A DNA stretch of 64,000 nt from Flavobacteriales bacterium UBA4110 (lineage in GTDB: Bacteria > Bacteroidota > Bacteroidia > Flavobacteriales > Weeksellaceae). Shown here in pieces: positions 58,806 through 64,000 of the stretch. How positions within the stretch are numbered: the stretch's first letter is position 1; every line of letters begins with the position of its first letter. Made by a program: the position numbers and the translations under genes. The notes under the pieces are model-generated. The model did not search any database, was not told where the DNA came from, and saw nothing but the letters and a program-made list of their open reading frames with translations. The stretch lies in assembly GCA_002383165.1 (NCBI GenBank), contig DFXK01000008.1, positions 15,845-79,844 of the forward strand. Direction: 5' to 3'.

Positions 58806-61127
58806 ATGTTTGCAGACTCAATGTGTGATAAAAAATATATTCTTTCTCTTTTTCTGATTTTTATTTCCGGTATCATATTCTCACAGACTGAGAAAGAAAA
58901 CCAAATTGAAGACGTCGTTATCAAAGGCGTAAAAAAATATAAGAACAAAAAAGAAAATCCAGCTTACGCTATTATGCAACAGGTCTGGAAAAAGAAAAAA
59001 TCCAACGGACTTCTCCTCCACAAAGATTATCAATATAAAACTTACGAGAAAATCGATTTTCGTTTAGACAATATTGATAGTGCATTTACCAAGAAAAAGG
59101 CATTTCGCGGCATGGATTCTATCATTTTCAAATATAATGATTCTTCCGAAATTGCCGGAAAAGCGGTTCTTCCAATCTTTATTACAGAAAGCATCTTCAA
59201 TGTATATGGTAAAAATAATCCAAAAAAAGAACGCAAAGATTTGGTTGCAACAAGACTTTCTGGATTGAAGAATAATCAAATTGTTTCCAAAACGATACAG
59301 AATATGTATCAGGATATTAATATTTATGATAATACGATTAATTATCTGAATATTGGCTTTGTAAGTCCAGTTTCGACCGATGGTTTCGGTATTTTTGATT
59401 ATAACATTACAGACACCATTGAGGTTAATACAGTTCGTTCTTACGAGATTAGATTCACTCCCAAAAACCCTGACGCTTTGGCTCTGAAAGGGCGTCTTTA
59501 CATTTCTATGGACAAGTATAATGTGATGAAAGTGGAGATGGAAACGAATAAAAAAATCAATATCAATTTCGTGAAAAACATTGCTACAGATTTGGAATTC
59601 GACAATCCTGATGATTCTACTTTTATTCCAATTAGAAATGAAACGACTTTACAATTGGTTCTTAATGATAAAGAAAAAGCAAAATATGTACTTGCGAAAA
59701 GAGTTGCTAATTATTCCGATTATCAATTTGACAAAGGGCTAACGGATGAATTCCTCAATAAAATTGTTGTTCCCGAAGACGAAATGGTTGCTAAAGACGA
59801 AGAATATTGGCAAACCAACAGAACTGAAGCGCTCACAACCAGCCAACAGAATATCTACAAAATGTATGACGAATTAGAACACAATCCGAAGTACAAAAAG
59901 GTTGTCAAAATCATAGAAATAGGAAATTCAGGTTACATTCCAGTTGGGAAAAGCGGTATTGATTTCGGGAATATTTTTCAGTCTTTTGGTTATAATGATA
60001 TTGAAGGAACTAGGTTGAGAGGCGGTTTCAGAACCTATCGCGGAAAGAACGATATGTGGCGAATCCAAGCTTACACCGCTTACGGTTTCAGAGATCAAAA
60101 ATGGAAATTTGGAGGTGAAGCGAAATATATGTTCAATAAAACAGATCGTTTTCAGATTGGTGCCGGTTTCAGAAAAGATGTTTTACAATTAGGCGTTCAA
60201 TTGACTACTGACGAAGGTATTATGACACGCTCATTTGCTTCTTCTTCCGTCCTTAACAGTGGCGAAACGACTTCTATGAGTTCTGTAAAACAGAGTAATA
60301 TCTATACAAGTATCGAACCTTGGAAAAACATCCAACTGCGTTTTGATGCGACTCAACAAAGCATCGAATCTGCAGATTCTAACTTATTCAATATCAACTA
60401 TTACAGAAACGGTGTTTTGCGAACACACTTGAATGATACGAGATTTACAGCAACAATTATCGCAAGACCTGGAATCAAATTTTCAACTTATGGCGTTGAC
60501 CGTTATGAAATGACTGCTTTGGCAAATAACCCAACTTTGATTTTAAAATATACAAAAGGGGTTGGTGGTGTTTTTAATTCTGATTTTAATTATAACAAAT
60601 TACAATTCTATTATTACCAACCAGTTATTTTAGGAAATTGGGGAAGATTATTTGCTAATGTTGAAGCAGGTAAAAACTTTGATGCACTTCCACTCGCTTT
60701 GCAAAATGTGATGCCTGCCAACCAGTCTTACGGATTAGTGCGTGGCGTTTTCTCTTTGATGAATTACTATGAATTTGTGGCAGATTCTTACGCTGTTTTG
60801 TTTCTTGAACATCACTTCAATGGGAAAATTTTATCTCAAATTCCTTTGATTAAAAAACTTAAACTAAGAGAAGTTGCGTTTTTCCGTTCTGGAGTTGGAA
60901 GTTTGAGACAAGAATCCATCACTATGAATGCTGGGAATATGAATCTTAGCGCTCCTGATAAACCTTATTACGAGTATGGTTTTGGAATCGAGAATATCGG
61001 TTGGGGGAATTTCAGATTATTGAGAGTTGATTTTAACTGGAGAGGAAATTACTTAAATCACAAAACAACTGCGAATACTGATGTAAGAAAATTCGGTATT
61101 CAGTTTGGTTTCCAGATGAATTTTTAG
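58806..61127 (+). CDS. DUF5686-family outer-membrane beta-barrel protein
   Basis: A 773-aa protein of the DUF5686 family, restricted to Bacteroidetes. It has a signal peptide (MCDKKYILSLFLIFISGIIFSQ, cleaved after SQ), an N-terminal VIKGVKKYKNKKENPAYAIM motif typical of the family, then a periplasmic part and a C-terminal barrel from about residue 370, ending RKFGIQFGFQMNF with an aromatic end. The first ATG is at 58806; the signal peptide fits better from an internal ATG at 58821, so the true start may be there. Function unknown; often found near carboxypeptidase-like or receptor genes. It lies between two lactonase paralogues. Confidence 0.86.
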   Translation: MFADSMCDKKYILSLFLIFISGIIFSQTEKENQIEDVVIKGVKKYKNKKENPAYAIMQQVWKKKKSNGLLLHKDYQYKTYEKIDFRLDNIDSAFTKKKAFRGMDSIIFKYNDSSEIAGKAVLPIFITESIFNVYGKNNPKKERKDLVATRLSGLKNNQIVSKTIQNMYQDINIYDNTINYLNIGFVSPVSTDGFGIFDYNITDTIEVNTVRSYEIRFTPKNPDALALKGRLYISMDKYNVMKVEMETNKKININFVKNIATDLEFDNPDDSTFIPIRNETTLQLVLNDKEKAKYVLAKRVANYSDYQFDKGLTDEFLNKIVVPEDEMVAKDEEYWQTNRTEALTTSQQNIYKMYDELEHNPKYKKVVKIIEIGNSGYIPVGKSGIDFGNIFQSFGYNDIEGTRLRGGFRTYRGKNDMWRIQAYTAYGFRDQKWKFGGEAKYMFNKTDRFQIGAGFRKDVLQLGVQLTTDEGIMTRSFASSSVLNSGETTSMSSVKQSNIYTSIEPWKNIQLRFDATQQSIESADSNLFNINYYRNGVLRTHLNDTRFTATIIARPGIKFSTYGVDRYEMTALANNPTLILKYTKGVGGVFNSDFNYNKLQFYYYQPVILGNWGRLFANVEAGKNFDALPLALQNVMPANQSYGLVRGVFSLMNYYEFVADSYAVLFLEHHFNGKILSQIPLIKKLKLREVAFFRSGVGSLRQESITMNAGNMNLSAPDKPYYEYGFGIENIGWGNFRLLRVDFNWRGNYLNHKTTANTDVRKFGIQFGFQMNF

Positions 61128-61193
61128 AAAATTTGTTACTAGCAGAACTTTTTTTTGTAATCAAGTCTATTTTTCCAAAACAAATAATCATCA

Positions 61194-62321
61194 ATGAAAA
61201 TCCAAAATATTGTTCTACTCTTAAGCTTTTTAATTTTTACAAGTCTATATTCACAAAAACAATTTGTATTTTTTGGTTCTTATAATTGGGACAAAGATTC
61301 TGAAGCTGTTTATGTTTACGAAATAGATAACGAGACTGGAAAATTGACTAAAGTTGCTTCATCTTCAGACGTAATCAATCCAGGTTATATCACGGTTTCG
61401 TCTGACGGAAAATATATTTACGCTTCTTCTGACGCCAAAACGCCTAATTACGGAACAGTAAGTTCTTTTGCCTTCGATGCCGAAAAAAAATCATTGACTT
61501 TTCTAAATCAACAAAAAACGGGTGGCGAAAATCCAGTTTATGTAACTGTTGATAAAAGTGGAAAATGGCTCATTAATGCAAGTTACAATCAAGCTACGAT
61601 TTCAGTTTTTCCACTCCTTGAAAATGGGAAAATTGATTCAATGGTTCAGCATTTCAAATTCTTGGAAGGAAGCGGTGTAAACACGAAAAGGCAAGAAAAA
61701 GCGCACACACATTCTGCCGTTTTTTCACCAGATTTTAAAACTGTACTTTTTGCAGATTTGGGAGCAGATAAAATTTTGCAATATCCATTTGATTCAACCA
61801 AAAAACAACCTTTGATTGACAGCCAAAGTGTTTTCATCAATACAAAACCTGGAAGCGGACCAAGACATATCACTTTCAGCAAAGACGGAAAATTAGCTTA
61901 CTCAATTGAGGAATTAGCTGGGATGATTTCGGTTTATGATTTTTCTGAAAATAAACTGAATGAAATCCAAAGAATTGCGACGCATCCTGACAAAATCAAA
62001 GATGGTTTTGAAAGTTCTGATGTTCATATCTCGCCGGATGGAAAATTCTTGTATGCTACGAACAGAGGAAAAGAGAACAATATTGCGATTTTCAAAGTCT
62101 TAAATGATGGAAAATTAGAATCTGTCGGTTACCAAAAAACGGGTGGAAAACATCCAAGAACTTTTGCGATTGATGAAACAGGAAAATTCATTATTGTGAC
62201 AAATGTTATTTCGCAAAATGTAACCATTTTCAAAAGAAACTTAGAAACTGGAATGTTGAAGAAAGTTGGAAAACCAATCAAAATAAAAAATGTGACTTGT
62301 GTGAAGACGAAGATGTATTAA
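61194..62321 (+). CDS. Lactonase-family seven-bladed beta-propeller protein, second copy
   Basis: A 375-aa paralogue of the 57645 protein. Signal peptide MKIQNIVLLLSFLIFTSLYS, then propeller blades including YITVSSDGKYIYASSDA, THSAVFSPDFKTVLFADLGA, GPRHITFSKDGKLAYSIEEL and KHPRTFAIDETGKFIIVTNV, with the family GPRH and HPR motifs. Both paralogues keep these blade motifs, so both are likely folded alike; the sequences differ enough to suggest different substrates or a fairly old duplication. The DUF5686 gene between them may belong to the same unit. Confidence 0.87.
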   Translation: MKIQNIVLLLSFLIFTSLYSQKQFVFFGSYNWDKDSEAVYVYEIDNETGKLTKVASSSDVINPGYITVSSDGKYIYASSDAKTPNYGTVSSFAFDAEKKSLTFLNQQKTGGENPVYVTVDKSGKWLINASYNQATISVFPLLENGKIDSMVQHFKFLEGSGVNTKRQEKAHTHSAVFSPDFKTVLFADLGADKILQYPFDSTKKQPLIDSQSVFINTKPGSGPRHITFSKDGKLAYSIEELAGMISVYDFSENKLNEIQRIATHPDKIKDGFESSDVHISPDGKFLYATNRGKENNIAIFKVLNDGKLESVGYQKTGGKHPRTFAIDETGKFIIVTNVISQNVTIFKRNLETGMLKKVGKPIKIKNVTCVKTKMY

Positions 62322-62347
62322 ATTTGATTTTATATTTATCTAATTAA

Positions 62348-62971
62348 ATGCTTACACAAAAAGAATTACTAAAAATTTATTCAGGTTTTAATGATGACGA
62401 AATTGTTGTTTTAGCAACCTATGAATCAAAAAAACTTACTGAAATAGCCGTTCCAATTCTTATCGATGAGCTTACTAAAAGGAATCTTGGTAAAGATTTA
62501 CTCGATTGGGTCAATATGGAAAGAAATTTTTTCAAAGGGACAGAATTGGAAGTTTTAAAATCAAAAATTAAAAATTCCATATGCTCAGATTGTAAAACTC
62601 TAAAAAATGATGTAAGAGGTTTTTTCATTCATCATTGTTCCTTAACACATAATCCGAGTGAAGCAAAACTTATTTTATGTGAAAGTTGTGGTAAAAAATT
62701 GAGAAGAAAAAATTATATTATTTCTGCAACATTCGGTTGGCTTTCTCTGAGAAGCTTTATCAAAGTTCCATTATATTTCCTAGGTGAAATATTTTACAGT
62801 TTTGCCAGAAAAACTCAAAGCAGAAAAATCATTGAAGAATTTATATTTGAGAATACTGGTTTAATCAGAAAATTAGGAATTGATAGAATTAACGAAGTAA
62901 TTACCACAAACAATAGATACCAACTAAGTTTAAAAAGAGATAACAGGGATTATATTTTTGAATTTTTCTAA
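62348..62971 (+). CDS. Unknown protein with two Cys-X2-Cys pairs
   Basis: A 207-aa protein with no signal peptide. N-terminal helices (MLTQKELLKIYSGFNDDEIV) resemble small regulatory domains seen in other bacterial hypothetical proteins. Two knuckles, CSDCKTLKND (about 78-87) and CESCGKKLRR (about 111-120), are spaced as in a zinc ribbon. A hydrophobic stretch SFIKVPLYFLGEIFYSFA (about 136-153) might be a membrane segment. The C-terminus is charged. It lies 26 bp after the lactonase. The zinc ribbon is an inference; function unknown. Confidence 0.72.
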   Translation: MLTQKELLKIYSGFNDDEIVVLATYESKKLTEIAVPILIDELTKRNLGKDLLDWVNMERNFFKGTELEVLKSKIKNSICSDCKTLKNDVRGFFIHHCSLTHNPSEAKLILCESCGKKLRRKNYIISATFGWLSLRSFIKVPLYFLGEIFYSFARKTQSRKIIEEFIFENTGLIRKLGIDRINEVITTNNRYQLSLKRDNRDYIFEFF

Positions 62972-63019
62972 TTCTTCAAGCTTTAAATTTAGCTTTTTCA
63001 AAATCCTTATAAATTACCT

Positions 63020-63027
63020 TATCTTTG
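63020..63027 (+). promoter_or_regulatory. -7 element before rsmA
   Basis: TATCTTTG fits TAnnTTTG; no clear -33 TTG at the right distance. It implies a transcript starting about 6-8 nt before the TTG start codon, so rsmA mRNA may be almost leaderless. Confidence 0.4.
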
Positions 63028-63040
63028 CAAAAAATCGGAA

Positions 63041-63811
63041 TTGGACGTTAGAGCAAAAAAACATCTTGGTCAGCATTTTCTTACAGACCAGAATATCGCA
63101 CGCAACATTGTAGATTCGCTGTCATTTGAAGACTACAAAAAAGTTTTGGAAGTTGGTCCGGGAATGGGCGTTCTTACAAAATTTCTTCTTGAAAAAGAGT
63201 CAGAAATCTATGTTGCAGAAATCGACCAAGAATCTATCGTTTATCTCAAAAAACATTATCCAAAACTTGAAGAACAACATTTTGTTGGTGACTTTCTGAA
63301 AATCAATATTCCGGAGGTTTTTGGTGAAGAGTTGGCTCTGATTGGGAATTTCCCTTATAATATTTCGTCTCAGATTCTTTTTAAAATTATTGATAATTTC
63401 CAGTTTGTTCCGGAAATGAGCGGAATGTTCCAAAAAGAAGTTGCTGAAAGAACCGCTGCAAAACCAAGAACAAAAGATTACGGTATTTTGTCAGTTTTGG
63501 TTCAAGCTTATTACGATGTAGAATATCTTTTTACTGTTCACGAAAATGTCTTCAATCCACCACCAAAAGTAAAATCCGGCGTTATCCGAATGACCCGAAA
63601 TCTAAAACCTGGATTGGCTGGAAATGAAGTTCTTTTCAAACAAATCGTGAAAGCTGGTTTTGGACAAAGACGTAAAAAGATGAGCAATGCTCTGAAAGTT
63701 CTTGGCATTCCTGAAAATATGAAATCTCATCCTTTCCTCGAAATCCGAGCTGAAGAATTGTCTGTTGCTGACTTTATAGCTTTTGCGAATGAATGGAAAG
63801 CGAGTTTGTAG
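63041..63811 (+). CDS. rsmA: 16S rRNA (adenine1518/1519-N6)-dimethyltransferase
   Basis: Methylates two adjacent adenosines in helix 45 of 16S rRNA, late in 30S assembly. The 256-aa SAM-dependent enzyme has AKKHLGQHFLTDQNIARNIV (about 5-24), the SAM loop LEVGPGMGVLTKFLL, the acidic strand VYVAEIDQESI (here IYVAEIDQES), and LIGNFPYNISSQI with the NxPY-type catalytic motif NFPY. The start is a TTG at 63041, because the conserved AKKHLGQHF follows at once and no ATG is in frame upstream. Also known as KsgA. Confidence 0.94.
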   Translation: MDVRAKKHLGQHFLTDQNIARNIVDSLSFEDYKKVLEVGPGMGVLTKFLLEKESEIYVAEIDQESIVYLKKHYPKLEEQHFVGDFLKINIPEVFGEELALIGNFPYNISSQILFKIIDNFQFVPEMSGMFQKEVAERTAAKPRTKDYGILSVLVQAYYDVEYLFTVHENVFNPPPKVKSGVIRMTRNLKPGLAGNEVLFKQIVKAGFGQRRKKMSNALKVLGIPENMKSHPFLEIRAEELSVADFIAFANEWKASL

Positions 63812-63883
63812 AATTTTGTTTTCTTGCAGATTGAGCTGATTTGGCTGATTTTGTTCTTAATTTCTATAATAGTTCAGCGGTAA

Positions 63884-63936
63884 TTTTGTCGTTCCGAAGG
63901 AATCTAAATTGCTGAGATTCCTTCGGAATGACAAAA
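63884..63936. repeat. TTGTCGTTCCGAAGGAATCT palindrome
   Basis: 22-bp arms 63884-63905 and 63915-63936 match as inverted copies at 21 of 22 positions with a 9-nt spacer. Same family as 32429-32481, 18283-18367 and 20991-21057. The region 63812-64000 holds no ORF. Confidence 0.8.
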
Positions 63937-64000
63937 ATGTTGTGTTTGTTTAATAAGTTCTTTTACAGAGAATACCCCTAGCCCCGATGTTCTATGTTAA

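Overview
The window reads as a chromosomal segment of a flavobacterium, most likely Chryseobacterium or a close relative in the Weeksellaceae. The evidence is the low GC content (roughly one third), Bacteroidetes promoters of the form TTG-N19/20-TAnnTTTG, the absence of clear Shine-Dalgarno sites, a type IX secretion C-terminal domain, a SusC/RagA-like TonB receptor, OmpA with TSP3 repeats, a DUF5686 protein, and many palindromic intergenic repeats of a kind common in this group. No tRNA, rRNA, CRISPR array or prophage is visible.

Layout. 1-6.0 kb: 5' part of udk, a lipoprotein, a two-gene operon (PaaE-like reductase and SanA-like protein), then a thioredoxin lipoprotein and a FecCD permease/ATPase pair split by a TIR-bounded element carrying a broken GxxExxY gene. 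6.0-12.5 kb: a MarR regulator with a 28-bp palindromic operator, followed by fadN-fadA-fadE (beta-oxidation), into which a TIR-bounded four-helix-bundle (IVS/S23) gene is inserted. 12.5-14.25 kb: an AT-rich islet with a stand-alone 498-aa reverse transcriptase preceded by its own promoter and a highly structured leader of about 150 nt. This is the best candidate for an undescribed, defence-type RT system. 14.3-16.5 kb: a DUF763 protein ending in a beta-clamp-like motif, an ArsC-family protein and an acyl-CoA thioesterase. 16.55-23.9 kb: the complete trpEGDCFBA operon with a Trp-Trp-Trp leader peptide and a classical attenuator; its spacers, and some coding ends, are filled with repeats.

24-34.7 kb: small envelope proteins, an exported peptide-deformylase homologue, and a heavy-metal operon (response regulator, kinase, TolC, adaptor, CzcA) with a GC-rich structured repeat between the adaptor and pump genes. 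34.7-48.3 kb: lipB, dgt, a Nei/Fpg glycosylase, a T9SS cargo, an esterase, OmpA, gcvP, an acyl-CoA synthetase and an NAD-dependent epimerase. 48.3-52.3 kb: a beta-propeller phytase translationally coupled to a TonB receptor. 52.4-64 kb: hydrolase, pdxJ, MscS, DUF456, ung, two lactonase paralogues flanking a DUF5686 protein, an unknown cysteine-pair protein, and rsmA.

Much of the novelty lies between genes. At least six inverted-repeat families are present, two of them carry passenger genes, and one (CGCAAAGGCGCAAA ends) occurs in loaded, empty and half versions within this single window.
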